DNA of 64,000 bases, taken from the NCBI RefSeq assembly GCF_002211305.1, contig NZ_LOKW01000024.1, positions 372,001 through 436,000 on the forward strand, in the 5' to 3' direction. This stretch comes from Rhizobium sp. R634. GTDB taxonomy: Bacteria > Pseudomonadota > Alphaproteobacteria > Rhizobiales > Rhizobiaceae. Shown here piece after piece: positions 17,200 to 26,539 of the stretch. A program made the position numbers and the translations under genes. Position 1 is the first letter of the stretch. Each line of letters starts with the position of its first letter. The notes under the pieces are model-generated. The model ran no database searches. It was not told where the DNA came from and was given only the letters and a program-made list of their open reading frames with translations.

Positions 17200-17430
17200 A
17201 TGGCCGACATCACCTATCAGGTCGTGCCGCACGACAATGGCTGGGCCTATAAGCTCGGGGACACGCTTTCTGAAACCTATGCCACTGCCGATGAAGCGAT
17301 TATCCGCGCCAAGGACGCCGCATCGCGTCAGAAAATCGGTGACGGCGATGCGCTGCTCGCCTACCCCTCACCCGATGGCGGCTGGGCATTCCAGGAACTC
17401 GAAACCGACAAGAGCAACAGTCGGCTTTGA
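17200..17430 (+). CDS. DUF2188-like small protein
   Basis: 76 residues from ATG 17200 with AGGAG nine bases upstream. The pattern of a short beta-rich domain (ITYQVVPHDNGWAYKLGD, then a helix with AIIRAKDAASRQK, then GGWAFQEL) matches the DUF2188 family of small proteins often found beside ku or stress genes. It ends 17 bases before the ku start on the same strand. No catalytic residues are evident. A role as a Ku or LigD accessory is suggested by position only. Confidence 0.72.
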   Translation: MADITYQVVPHDNGWAYKLGDTLSETYATADEAIIRAKDAASRQKIGDGDALLAYPSPDGGWAFQELETDKSNSRL

Positions 17431-17447
17431 ATGCGACGGAGGACGGA

Positions 17448-18287
17448 ATGGCCGCTCGGGCAAGCTGGAAAGGTCATCTGAAAGTCGGCGACCTCGCCTG
17501 CGCCGTTGGGCTTTACACCGCCATCTCCTCTTCCGACCGCGTCTCCTTCAACCTCATCAACCGCAGGACCGGCCACCGGGTCGAACGGCAGTTCGTCGAT
17601 AGCGAGACGGGCAAGCCGGTCGGACGCGACGACCAGGTGAAGGGCTACCAGATGGAGAATGGCGATTACATCGTCATCGAAGGCGACGAGATCGCCGAGA
17701 TCATGCCGCAAAGCGACAAGGTGCTGGATGTCAAAGCCTTCATCGGCTCCGACGCCGTCGACAAGCTTTATTTCGATCGTCCTTACTACCTCGCGCCCGC
17801 CGATGCCCATGACGAAGAAGCCCTGTCGCTGATCAGCCGGGGCATGCGCGACGGCAAGGTCGTGGCGCTCGCCGAAGCCGTGCTTTTCCGGCGCAACCGT
17901 ACGCTGCTGATCCGCCCCCATGACGACTATATCGTCGCGACGATACTGAATTTCGACTACGAGGTTCGCTCGGTCGACAGCGTCTTCAAGGATATTCCCG
18001 ACATCAAGTTCGACAAGGAAATGCTCGAGCTCGCCGGCCATATCATCGGGACCAAGCACGGCAGCTTCGATCCGAGCAAATATGAGGATCGCTACGAGCA
18101 CGCGCTCGTCGAGTTGGTGAAAGCGAAGATTGAGGGCCGCGCACCGCCGAAGAGGAAAGCGCCTAGGGAAAGCAAGGTCGTCGACCTCATGGAAGCGCTG
18201 CGCCAGAGCGCAAAGATGAGCGGCAAGCCGCCGGCGAAGAAGAAGGCGCCGGCGCGCAGCGACAGCGGCAGGAAGAAGGCAAGCTGA
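17448..18287 (+). CDS. ku: Ku DNA end-binding protein (first copy)
   Basis: 279 residues from ATG 17448, chosen over a TTG seven codons upstream because GGAGG sits just before it. Bacterial Ku forms a homodimeric ring that threads onto broken DNA ends and recruits LigD. The conserved core is intact: WKGHLKVGDLACAVGLYTA at the start, RVERQFVD, VKGYQMENGDYIVIE, KALEL-like middle, and YEDRYEHALVELVKAKIEG before the C-terminal tail. The tail (residues ~235-279) is rich in Lys, Pro and Ala, as in DNA-tethering extensions. The ligD gene starts one base after its stop. A second, diverged ku is convergent at the far side of ligD. Confidence 0.95.
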   Translation: MAARASWKGHLKVGDLACAVGLYTAISSSDRVSFNLINRRTGHRVERQFVDSETGKPVGRDDQVKGYQMENGDYIVIEGDEIAEIMPQSDKVLDVKAFIGSDAVDKLYFDRPYYLAPADAHDEEALSLISRGMRDGKVVALAEAVLFRRNRTLLIRPHDDYIVATILNFDYEVRSVDSVFKDIPDIKFDKEMLELAGHIIGTKHGSFDPSKYEDRYEHALVELVKAKIEGRAPPKRKAPRESKVVDLMEALRQSAKMSGKPPAKKKAPARSDSGRKKAS

Positions 18288-18288
18288 G

Positions 18289-20784
18289 ATGGCTCTCGAA
18301 ACCTATCAGGCGAAGCGCAATTTCAAGCTCACGCCGGAGCCGCGCGGCCGAAAGGCGCGCACGAGCGGCAACAGTTTCGTCATCCAAAAGCACGATGCGA
18401 CCCGGCTGCACTACGATTTCCGGCTGGAGATGGACGGCGTGCTGAAAAGTTGGGCGGTAACGAAAGGGCCGAGCCTCAATCCCGAAGATAAGCGGCTGGC
18501 CGTGCATGTCGAGGATCACCCGCTTTCCTACGGCGATTTCGAGGGCATCATCCCGAAAGGACAATATGGCGGCGGCACTGTCATCGTCTGGGATCGCGGC
18601 ACGTGGACCCCGCATGGCGATGCCCGCAAGGCGTACCAAAAGGGCCATATGGAATTCGAACTCGACGGCGAGAAGCTGAAAGGCCGCTGGCATCTCGTGC
18701 GCATGCACGGCCGGCCCGGCGAAAAGGGCGAAAACTGGCTGCTGATCAAGGGGGACGACGCAGAGGCGCGCCACGACGGCAATATTCTCGATGAAAGACC
18801 GGAATCGGCCAAATCAGGCCGGCAGCTCGAAGAGGTGGCGGAAAACCCCGACGCGACCTGGAATTCTAAGGCGGTCGCCGCCAAAAAGCCGGCGCGAAAA
18901 GCTAAAGCCCCGGCACCCGAGCAACGCGACTGGCCGAAGGGGGCGCGAAAGGCAACATTGCCCGATTTCATCGAGCCGGCGCTTGCCAGGCTGAAGCCGA
19001 AGCCGCCGGCTGGCGACCGCTGGATCCATGAGATTAAGTTCGACGGCTACCGCCTGCAGGTCAGGATCGAGGATGGCGATGTCAGGATGCTCACCCGCAG
19101 CGGGCTCGACTGGACGAAGAAATTCGGCAAGGACGTGCTGGATGCCTTTGCCGCGCTGCCGGTACAGTCGGCGATGATCGATGGCGAGATCGTCGTGGAG
19201 CGCGATACCGGCGCTTCGGATTTCTCGGCGCTGCAGCACGATCTCAGCGACGGCCGCTACGATCGCTTCGTCTTCTATGCCTTCGATCTTCTCCATCTCG
19301 ACGGCCACAGCCTTTTGAACGCGACGCTCATCGATCGCAAGCGCCTGCTCGAAGCCCTGCTCTCCGGCGATGGCGACAAGCTGCGCTACAGTGCGCATTT
19401 CAACGAAAGCGGCGGGTTGGTGCTCGACCATGCCTGCCGGCTCAGCCTGGAAGGCGTGATCTCCAAGCTGCGTGACAGCAAATACACGTCGGGACGCAAG
19501 GGCGAGTGGATCAAATCGAAATGTTCGCACCGCCAGGAATTTGTCATCGGCGGCTATGTGCCCTCGACGGCGATGAAGAATGCGATCGGCTCGCTGGCCA
19601 TGGGCTATTATGAGAACGGCGAGCTCAAGCATGTCGGCCGCGTCGGCACCGGCTATACGGCGGCAATGGCACAGATGCTTTATGAAAGGCTGTCGCAGCT
19701 TCAGCAAAACGAAAAATCATTCGACGACAAGCTGACGGCCGAGGAGCGGCGCGGGCTGATTTATGTGAAGCCGCAGCTGGTCGGCGAGGTGGAGTTCCGC
19801 GCCTGGTCGGCCGACGGCAATCTGCGCCATGCCGCCTTTCGCGGCCTGCGCGAAGACAAGCCGGCGAAGGGCGTGACGCGCGAGACGGAAAAGACGACAA
19901 CACGCGAGCTGCCGAAATCAGCCGTGACGCTCACCCATCCCGACCGCATCTACTGGCCGGACGAGGGCGTGACCAAGGAAGGGCTGGCGAATTATTACGC
20001 CCAGGTGTGGCGCTTCATGGCCCCCTATGTCGTCAACCGGCCGCTGGCGCTGCTGCGCCTGCCCGACGGCATCAACGGCCGCCAGCGGTTTTTCCAGAAA
20101 CATGCCTGGAAGGGCATGAACCAGCATATCGGCGAGATCATCGATCCGAAGGACAAGCAGGGAGAAAAGCTGCTGCGCATCACCGATTTCAACGGCATCG
20201 TCGCCCTGGTGCAATCGGCCGTGCTCGAAATCCATCCCTGGGGTGCGACGACGGACAATTGGGAAAAACCCGACATGATCACCATGGACCTCGATCCCGG
20301 CGAGGACGTGGAATGGGAGGATGTGATCGCGGCCGCTTACGAATTGAAGGAGCGCCTGGAGGCCGAAGGTCTCGCGGCCTTCGTCAAGACATCGGGCGGC
20401 AAAGGCCTGCATGTCGTGACGCCGCTTGCGCCGAAGGCCGGCTGGGTGGAGGTGAAGGCCTTTGCCAAATGGCTTGCCGACAGCATGTCATCCGACGATC
20501 CCGACCGTTATCTTGCAACGGCGACCAAGGCCAAGCGCAAGGGCAGGATCTTCATCGACTATCTCCGCAATGGCCGCGGCAATACGGCGGTCGCGCCCTA
20601 TTCGACGCGAGCGAGACCCGGCGCCGCGGTCTCAATGCCGCTGGAATGGAGCGAACTCGGCGCCGACATCGGGCCCGCCTATTTCACCGTTGATAACACG
20701 CCGACGCGGCTCGACGCATTGCCGAAAGACCCCTGGGACGGATTCTTCGCAGCGGCCAAACCTTTGGAAAAGAAGAAGCGATAG
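18289..20784 (+). CDS. ligD: ATP-dependent DNA ligase LigD (phosphoesterase-ligase-polymerase)
   Basis: 831 residues. Order: 3'-phosphoesterase domain (residues ~20-190; HDATRLHYDFRLE with His35/His41, then HVEDHP near 73-77), a Lys/Ala-rich linker, an ATP ligase (about 225-520) with the adenylated Lys250 in EIKFDG, and an AEP-type polymerase/primase (about 535-825) with Asp667 and Asp669 in MDLDPG and Asp757 in FIDYLRN. It trims, fills in (often with ribonucleotides) and seals ends held by Ku. The PE-LIG-POL order matches Pseudomonas, not Mycobacterium. It is tightly coupled to ku; the second ku is convergent four bases downstream. Confidence 0.97.
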   Translation: MALETYQAKRNFKLTPEPRGRKARTSGNSFVIQKHDATRLHYDFRLEMDGVLKSWAVTKGPSLNPEDKRLAVHVEDHPLSYGDFEGIIPKGQYGGGTVIVWDRGTWTPHGDARKAYQKGHMEFELDGEKLKGRWHLVRMHGRPGEKGENWLLIKGDDAEARHDGNILDERPESAKSGRQLEEVAENPDATWNSKAVAAKKPARKAKAPAPEQRDWPKGARKATLPDFIEPALARLKPKPPAGDRWIHEIKFDGYRLQVRIEDGDVRMLTRSGLDWTKKFGKDVLDAFAALPVQSAMIDGEIVVERDTGASDFSALQHDLSDGRYDRFVFYAFDLLHLDGHSLLNATLIDRKRLLEALLSGDGDKLRYSAHFNESGGLVLDHACRLSLEGVISKLRDSKYTSGRKGEWIKSKCSHRQEFVIGGYVPSTAMKNAIGSLAMGYYENGELKHVGRVGTGYTAAMAQMLYERLSQLQQNEKSFDDKLTAEERRGLIYVKPQLVGEVEFRAWSADGNLRHAAFRGLREDKPAKGVTRETEKTTTRELPKSAVTLTHPDRIYWPDEGVTKEGLANYYAQVWRFMAPYVVNRPLALLRLPDGINGRQRFFQKHAWKGMNQHIGEIIDPKDKQGEKLLRITDFNGIVALVQSAVLEIHPWGATTDNWEKPDMITMDLDPGEDVEWEDVIAAAYELKERLEAEGLAAFVKTSGGKGLHVVTPLAPKAGWVEVKAFAKWLADSMSSDDPDRYLATATKAKRKGRIFIDYLRNGRGNTAVAPYSTRARPGAAVSMPLEWSELGADIGPAYFTVDNTPTRLDALPKDPWDGFFAAAKPLEKKKR

Positions 20785-20788
20785 GGAG

Positions 20789-21592
20789 CTACTTCGGCTT
20801 CCGGCGGCCTTCCGCGGCCAGGCTCTTTTTCAGCGCATCCATGATATTGATGACATTGCCGGTCGATTTCACCGGCGCCGGCTTTTTGGCGGGCGCGGCC
20901 TTCTTCAGGCTCTTCTGCTTGCCGCGGATCATCGACTTCAGCCGTTTCTGGATCGGATCCTGCACCATGGCCGGGCTCCAATCCTTGGTCTCTTCCTTCA
21001 CCAGCTGCTTCATCAACGCCAGCAGCTTGCTGTCGATCTTGGCCCCGCTGTCAAGTTCGGCCACCGGCTCGCGCACCTCCTCGCCGTACCGCAGGGTCCA
21101 GAGAATGATGCCTTTGCCCTGAGGCTCCAGGAGCACGGCCCGCTCACGCCGATAGAGAACCAACCGGGCGATGCCGACGACGTCGTTCGCCTTCATCGCC
21201 TCGCGGATGACGCAGAAGGCTTCGACGCCGACCTTGTCCTCGGGCGCCAGAAAATGCGGTTTGTCGTACCAGATCCAGTCGATCGAGCCGCGCGGCACGA
21301 AGCTGTCGATATCGATGGTGCGGGTGCTTTCGAGCCCGACCTCCTCGATCTCCTCGTCCTCCAGGAGAACATAATCGTCCTCGCCGCGCGGATAACCCTT
21401 CACCTGGTCCCGCTCGGCCACCGGCTTGTGCGTGACGCTGTCGACATAGCGGCTCTCGACGCGGTTCTTGGTCTGGCGATTGAGAACATGGAAACGCACC
21501 TTGTTGCTCTCCGTCGTCGCCGGTGTCAGGGAGACGGCGGCGGTGACGAGCGAGAGCTTGAGATAGCCTTTCCAGAATGTCTGACGTGCCAT
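20789..21592 (-). CDS. ku: Ku DNA end-binding protein (second copy)
   Basis: 267 residues from ATG 21592 with AGGTGG seven bases upstream (a GTG at 21613 would add seven). The core matches the first Ku: FWKGYLKLSLVTAAVSLTPA, RVESRYVD, QVKGYPRGEDDYVLLED and a Lys-rich C-terminal tail. The two are clearly diverged rather than a recent duplication (for example SIDWIWYDKPHFLAP against AVDKLYFDRPYYLAP). Transcription is opposite to ligD, so it has its own promoter in the 218-base gap before the SGNH gene. Rhizobia often carry several ku genes; specialised or heterodimeric roles are possible but not shown here. Confidence 0.95.
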   Translation of the reverse strand: MARQTFWKGYLKLSLVTAAVSLTPATTESNKVRFHVLNRQTKNRVESRYVDSVTHKPVAERDQVKGYPRGEDDYVLLEDEEIEEVGLESTRTIDIDSFVPRGSIDWIWYDKPHFLAPEDKVGVEAFCVIREAMKANDVVGIARLVLYRRERAVLLEPQGKGIILWTLRYGEEVREPVAELDSGAKIDSKLLALMKQLVKEETKDWSPAMVQDPIQKRLKSMIRGKQKSLKKAAPAKKPAPVKSTGNVINIMDALKKSLAAEGRRKPK

Positions 21593-21810
21593 GTGTTCCC
21601 ACCTGCCGCACACCTGCGGACATGGCAGTGAACGGCGGACCTGCGTTTTGGTTCCGCGAATGCGGAATTCGCGGATCAGATAGTATCGTTCACGGCCGCT
21701 GCAAACCGCGCTTCAGTGCCGCAGGCCGAGTGCCGGACCATTCCTCCCTTGTCACGCCCAATATCCTACTCAATAATGCGGCCCAAAGATTTTAGGACAT
21801 GGTACGCTGA

Positions 21811-22545
21811 ATGTTGAGGCTTTTCGCCAAACTAGCCGTCGTTTTCGTCTTCAATTTTGTTCTGGTTATCGGCGCCGCCGACCTGTCTTTCGGGCAAGAA
21901 TGCCCCGAACCCGCAATAGCGACAGCGGCGTCAGGCCAACCGAAACCTCCGACCAGGAGATACGATCGGGCTCTTCCAACCTATCGCGACAGATCTTCCC
22001 GATATGATCTGGCCCTTATTGGCGATTCTCTTGTCGAGCTTTGGCAGCCGTGGGTGAAGAACAGTTTCCCCACCCGCCGTCCGATGAATCTCGGGGTTGC
22101 CGGCGACACCACGCAAAATGCGCTTTATCGGCTCGACAATCTAAATCTTCCAGATTTTCACCCGGCCGATGTCGTCATCCTCATCGGCACCAACAATCTG
22201 GGTCCGAAAACAAATCCTTGTTCTGTCGTGACGGGGGTTACGGCGGTCGTCAAAAAGGCTCGGTCTCTATGGCCGAGCGCCCATATTTATTCCTTGTCCA
22301 TACCGCCTCGCGGCAAGAAATATGCTTTTTATGAGGATATACGTGTTTCAGCCAACAAGCTAATAGCGGTTTCACTAGCAGAATTGCCGCATGTCACTTT
22401 TATTCAAATGAACGATGATATGTTGCGGTGCGGCAAGCCAAGCGATAAAGAGTGTCCCAACTACAAGCCGGACCATCTTCATTTCGAGGAAGGGGCGTAC
22501 AATCTGATCGGGAACTTCCTTTCCGCAGCGGGTCTGCGGCTCTGA
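21811..22545 (+). CDS. Secreted SGNH/GDSL hydrolase
   Basis: 244 residues with a signal peptide (about 1-28, LAVVFVFNFVLVIGAADLSFG). All four SGNH blocks are visible: IGDSLVE (nucleophile Ser), GVAGDTTQN (Gly), IGTNN (Asn) and PDHLHF (Asp/His). It should be a periplasmic esterase or acyltransferase acting on an O-acylated sugar or lipid. It starts the AT-richer block of three plus-strand genes that continues with a polysaccharide ligase/polymerase-like protein and an acyltransferase, so it probably removes or moves acyl groups on the same glycan. The ribosome site is weak. Confidence 0.82.
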   Translation: MLRLFAKLAVVFVFNFVLVIGAADLSFGQECPEPAIATAASGQPKPPTRRYDRALPTYRDRSSRYDLALIGDSLVELWQPWVKNSFPTRRPMNLGVAGDTTQNALYRLDNLNLPDFHPADVVILIGTNNLGPKTNPCSVVTGVTAVVKKARSLWPSAHIYSLSIPPRGKKYAFYEDIRVSANKLIAVSLAELPHVTFIQMNDDMLRCGKPSDKECPNYKPDHLHFEEGAYNLIGNFLSAAGLRL

Positions 22546-22583
22546 TCTTTGTCCCTCGGGACAGCAAAGGTAAGTGGAGTGTC

Positions 22584-23912
22584 ATGAGCACCTCATTCGA
22601 CAGCTACCAGCCGATCGGCCTGCAAAGACACAGACTCAGGCCTCGGGCGCAATACCGTATCAAGCGCGAAACCACTGTTCGGATCGTCCTCACGGCAATA
22701 TTTTACATCACGCTGTGGCGGGCAACCGGCATGTGGTATGGGCTGCCGGCCAACTTCCAGGAGAGTGCCGGTAAAGATCCAATGCCGATGCGACTGTTGC
22801 TGATGTCGCTCGTTCCGCTCATTGGACTGTACTGCATGCTGGAGCCCAAGCGGATCGTTGAACTGATCCGTAGCGCCTCGCCGTTGGTCGGTATAATCTG
22901 CTTATGCTGCTTTCTGTCGATCGTATTTTCCGTCAGCCCTGGCTCCTCGTTCCGTGCGTTCATAGCCGTAGCGCTGCTGTCAGCCGGGCCAATTCTTTAC
23001 AGAGCCCGTTACGGAGCGGTCGAAACGTTTGAAAGTCTTGCAAAGTTCGCAATTGCGACGGCTTTCATAAACATTCTTTACACAGCAGCCTTTCCTCAGT
23101 TCGCCGTCATGAGAGGCAGTTATGCCGGGATGGTGAAGGGGGCATTCTATCACAAAAATATGCTCGGCCAGTTTTCGGCAACGAACTTCATATTGCTGCT
23201 TCCGGTCTTTTCGACCCGCCGACTGCGCTACTATGACCTACTGAGATGGACAGCAATGCTGCTCTACCTGGTGCTCATCGTGCTGGCGAAGTCGTCAACT
23301 GCCGTCGTCCTGCTTTCGATCGGAATAGCAGTGTTCTATGGGATGCGTTTTATCCAACGCTTTCCGGGTCGCATCCTGCGATCGTTCATCGTTCTTCTCG
23401 CATTCGCCTTGCTGGGCTTTGTTGTCTCCATCGCTTTGATGGGCGTAGCGCAGGCGGTTGCCGAGTCATTCGGGAAAGATCTTACGCTCAGCGGACGTAC
23501 AAATGTTTGGGAGCAATTGCTGCCTCTGATTTCCGAGCGGCCGCTTTCGGGCTGGGGATTTGCCTTGTTCCGACAGCCGGAAATCATGGAGCAATATGTC
23601 CGTCTTACCTGGGACGCTCAGTCCACGCATAACACCTATATCGAACTCGCGCTGAATATGGGCATACCTGCCACTGTGATCTGGACCTCGTTCGTCGTGG
23701 TGCGACTGGTGACGAAAATGACCTCGTCGCCCTTGAATCAAGCCCTCGCCATCACGAAGAGAAAGGAGGTCGTTATAATACTTCTGATCTTGATCGGCGC
23801 GTTCACCGAAGCTGGAATGATGCTCGCCCCTTTCATCTTGTGGCCTCATACCCTGATCGCGCTTGTGGGCCTGGGCCCGGAATTCCTGTCCCGCTTCCGC
23901 AAACCGACCTAA
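22584..23912 (+). CDS. O-antigen ligase/polymerase-like (Wzy/ExoQ) membrane protein
   Basis: 442 residues from ATG 22584, 38 bases after the SGNH gene. About ten or eleven membrane helices with a large periplasmic loop. The Wzy_C signature is visible: LSGRTNVWEQLLPLISERPLSGWGF begins the loop and STHNTYIELALNMGI closes it, with the His used for glycan recognition. Proteins of this group polymerise exopolysaccharide repeats or ligate O-antigen to lipid A. No glycosyltransferase is nearby, so it probably works on a glycan made elsewhere. Codon use is more A/T-rich than in neighbouring housekeeping genes. Confidence 0.85.
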   Translation: MSTSFDSYQPIGLQRHRLRPRAQYRIKRETTVRIVLTAIFYITLWRATGMWYGLPANFQESAGKDPMPMRLLLMSLVPLIGLYCMLEPKRIVELIRSASPLVGIICLCCFLSIVFSVSPGSSFRAFIAVALLSAGPILYRARYGAVETFESLAKFAIATAFINILYTAAFPQFAVMRGSYAGMVKGAFYHKNMLGQFSATNFILLLPVFSTRRLRYYDLLRWTAMLLYLVLIVLAKSSTAVVLLSIGIAVFYGMRFIQRFPGRILRSFIVLLAFALLGFVVSIALMGVAQAVAESFGKDLTLSGRTNVWEQLLPLISERPLSGWGFALFRQPEIMEQYVRLTWDAQSTHNTYIELALNMGIPATVIWTSFVVVRLVTKMTSSPLNQALAITKRKEVVIILLILIGAFTEAGMMLAPFILWPHTLIALVGLGPEFLSRFRKPT

Positions 23913-23943
23913 GCCGGCGAACAACATGCATCAGGTTAAGAAT

Positions 23944-25044
23944 ATGAGTTCAGGCAATCGTAGACTTGTTGGCCTCGACGGGATTCGTGGCTTGGCGGCT
24001 ATCTGTGTGGCGGTCCATCATACAGAAGGATTTGTCGGTTTCGATGCGGCGCCTGCTGCCTATCTCGCCGTCGACCTGTTCTTTTGCCTTAGCGGGTTTG
24101 TGATTGGTCATGCCTATGAAAGGAAACTGATCCAGGAATCGTCGCTGTCTGCCAATGATTTTGCCCTCAAACGATTGATCCGCTTATATCCACTTTATCT
24201 GCTTGGCCTGGTGCTGGGCGTATTCGCTTACGCAGGCATGTCGCTCAGCAGAAATCAGCAGATCGACCCCGTACTGTTCGCTGCCTCTCTGACCGCCTCG
24301 ATGTTCTTCCTGCCGGCGATTGGCGGAACGTCGCTGAAGTCCCCGAACCTCTTTCCTTTCAACGGTCCGTCATGGTCCCTCTTCCTGGAAATTGTGATCA
24401 ACCTGGCTTACGGTTATGCGGCCAGATTGCTCTCCAGCGGTGTGCTCGTCCTTATCCTCATTGCGTCATGGATCTGGTTGGCGGCGCAGACGCTGAGCCA
24501 TGGAAGCGCCGATCTGATCCCGCTCGACGGCGCTTTGCTCTCCGGATTTCCGCGCGTTCTCTTTTCCTTCACCATTGGCATCTTGATGTACCGCTATCGG
24601 CAGCGGCTTTCGCCGACTTCTGGTTTCGGAAAGGCAATCGCGCTGGCGACGATCTTTATTGCAACCGCTTTTCTCATCTTTCAGACACCAGCGGCCTTCA
24701 TCGGCATCAAAGACCTGCTTGTTATCTCCGTTTTATTTCCCGTTGCCGTGCTTGTTCTTTACGCATCCAACTTCGACGGGATATTGCGGCAGCCACTTCT
24801 CATTGCCGGAGAGGCATCCTATGCGCTCTACGCAATTCACGTGCCGCTGATCGGGCTGATGCTCGGCGCCTGGAAGGCAGCCGGAATGGGACAACCACCG
24901 GCTTGGGCAATTTTCACCATTGTTCTTCCGCTTATCGTCCTTCTGGCAATCGTCGTTACCCGGCTCTACGACGAGCCGGTGCGAAAGGCGATCAGCGGCA
25001 AAAAAACAATCGGACTCCGGTGGCTCAAGTGGCGCCGATCCTGA
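23944..25044 (+). CDS. Acyltransferase-3 family membrane O-acyltransferase
   Basis: 366 residues from ATG 23944 (AGG nine bases upstream); ATG 23926 is the alternative. About ten membrane helices. Family landmarks are LVGLDGIRGLAAICVAVHH with the catalytic-type His near residue 24, VDLFFCLSGFVIGH, and RLIRLYPLYLLGL with the paired arginines. These enzymes acetylate or succinylate sugars of surface polysaccharides at the inner membrane. It lies 31 bases after the Wzy-like gene, in the same operon. The convergent beta-helix gene ends 46 bases beyond its stop. Confidence 0.88.
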   Translation: MSSGNRRLVGLDGIRGLAAICVAVHHTEGFVGFDAAPAAYLAVDLFFCLSGFVIGHAYERKLIQESSLSANDFALKRLIRLYPLYLLGLVLGVFAYAGMSLSRNQQIDPVLFAASLTASMFFLPAIGGTSLKSPNLFPFNGPSWSLFLEIVINLAYGYAARLLSSGVLVLILIASWIWLAAQTLSHGSADLIPLDGALLSGFPRVLFSFTIGILMYRYRQRLSPTSGFGKAIALATIFIATAFLIFQTPAAFIGIKDLLVISVLFPVAVLVLYASNFDGILRQPLLIAGEASYALYAIHVPLIGLMLGAWKAAGMGQPPAWAIFTIVLPLIVLLAIVVTRLYDEPVRKAISGKKTIGLRWLKWRRS

Positions 25045-25090
25045 CTTTGGCGCAATGCCCAGTGCCAGCGGCAGCCCGCACGACCGCCGC

Positions 25091-26239
25091 TTAAATCGAG
25101 AGATACCTCTTCTGCCAGGGCAGCATATGCTCCTGCCATGCGCGCGGCGTGAATTCGTCGTAGGCGGTCTCCGCGATCGCCAGCATCCAATTCTGGCCTT
25201 TGCGGGCGAGCAAGACGCATGACAATTCCATGCCGGGTTCGGGGGCGATTGAAGGCCGATTGGCGCCAGGGATATCGATCCCCTTATCGCGCCACTGGAT
25301 GCGGATCTCGTCCGGCTCGGATGTCCATTCGCCGGAGGCGACGGAGGCTTTTCCGTCGTCGGGCCGGAAGCGAAGCGGCGGCGGTGTGACATTCAGAAAA
25401 CTGCCGTCATTGGCATAATTGCCTTCGACTTCGCCGGCTGTCTCCTTGCCGGGTCCTTTCAGGACAATATCCTGTTTGCAGCGCAGGAATATGTTGCGCC
25501 GGAAGCTCCCGGACCATCCGCGATTGGCGAAGAAGGCGATGTCGCATTCGCTGATCACGTTATCATGGATGTCGATATCTTTGCGGAATGCGAGCTCCTG
25601 GTCGGAGAAACCGCTGAGGGCCACGCCGCGATTGTTGTTCTCGATCCAGTTATCATAAACGTGGTGGCCGGCATGGTCGGCCTTGTCGCCGATGCCGTAG
25701 CCGAAGGAGTAGTCGTTCATCCTGCCATCGCGCATGATGTTGCTGCGCACGACGGCATCATCGCCGATCGATGAAAAGGAGAAGTTCTTGCCGCCGATGA
25801 AATTGTATTCGACGCGGTATTTTCGGGTTTTATCGCAGACCAGAGCGCCCTTGTTCGAAGCGCTGGCGGGCGACTGAAGGAAGAGATTGCCGCGGATCAC
25901 GACGTCGGAACTGATATTGGTGTCGCTGTTCTGATAGGCGAACTGGCAGCAGTCGGCACCTTGCCCGGTCGCTGCTCCGATGCGGTTGTTTTCCAGCAGC
26001 ACGTCCACCGTCTTCGTCAGATAGATGCCGTCGCCCTTCACATTCTGGGTTTCGCAGCGCCTGATGACGAGATTTCTGCCGTTGTGAAATTTGAAGCCGC
26101 GCGGGGAATTCTTGACGATGACATCCTCAATCACCGTATCGGAAAACACCTGATAAGCGACACCGATATCCTCAGCGCCGTCTATGACCTGCCCTTGCGT
26201 GCGGGCGCCGTGAACTTTCTTTCGAGAGATGGCGGGCAT
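25091..26239 (-). CDS. Right-handed beta-helix (pectin-lyase-like) protein
   Basis: 382 residues from ATG 26239, which has GGAG six bases upstream; an ATG at 26263 lacks one. Residues ~20-270 show repeating coils of the parallel beta-helix type (VIEDVIVKNSPRGFKFHNG, VVIRGNLFLQ, VYDNWIENNNRGVAL, DIHDNVISECD), the fold of polysaccharide lyases, epimerases and phage tailspikes. The last 100 residues are a separate, less regular domain. No signal peptide is visible, so it may be cytoplasmic or exported by a route without a cleaved leader (type I). It is convergent with the polysaccharide operon, suggesting it trims or binds the same polymer. Confidence 0.72.
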   Translation of the reverse strand: MPAISRKKVHGARTQGQVIDGAEDIGVAYQVFSDTVIEDVIVKNSPRGFKFHNGRNLVIRRCETQNVKGDGIYLTKTVDVLLENNRIGAATGQGADCCQFAYQNSDTNISSDVVIRGNLFLQSPASASNKGALVCDKTRKYRVEYNFIGGKNFSFSSIGDDAVVRSNIMRDGRMNDYSFGYGIGDKADHAGHHVYDNWIENNNRGVALSGFSDQELAFRKDIDIHDNVISECDIAFFANRGWSGSFRRNIFLRCKQDIVLKGPGKETAGEVEGNYANDGSFLNVTPPPLRFRPDDGKASVASGEWTSEPDEIRIQWRDKGIDIPGANRPSIAPEPGMELSCVLLARKGQNWMLAIAETAYDEFTPRAWQEHMLPWQKRYLSI

Positions 26240-26539
26240 CGGGTCTCCAATCGGCAGGATCATAGCTCAGCGAATTAAGGAAGCGCATATGGCAGGAGTT
26301 TGACGGTTGCTCCCGGTCCGATGCGCAGCCAATATGAAAACCTTCGCGACGGCAGCACTTGCTGCCTGCGTGAACTTTCGCCACAATCCATACTGCAATT
26401 CATGGCTGTCCCAACCTCGGTTTGGCTCACGGCACGATATTGTTAAGTTAGAAATGATTGCGGATTGAAGGCGGCGGCAATCGGCCCGCCAGCCTGAAGA
26501 CTTCAAAATCTCGAACCGGTTTTGCGGCGAGGACGCGAC
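26240..26539. other. Divergent intergenic region
   Basis: Three hundred bases between the starts of the beta-helix and araC-type genes. A 7-bp hairpin (GGCAGCA at 26351, TGCTGCC at 26360, two-base loop) lies near the middle. The 60 bases before the araC gene are AT-rich (GATATTGTTAAGTTAG). No convincing gene was found. Confidence 0.4.
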
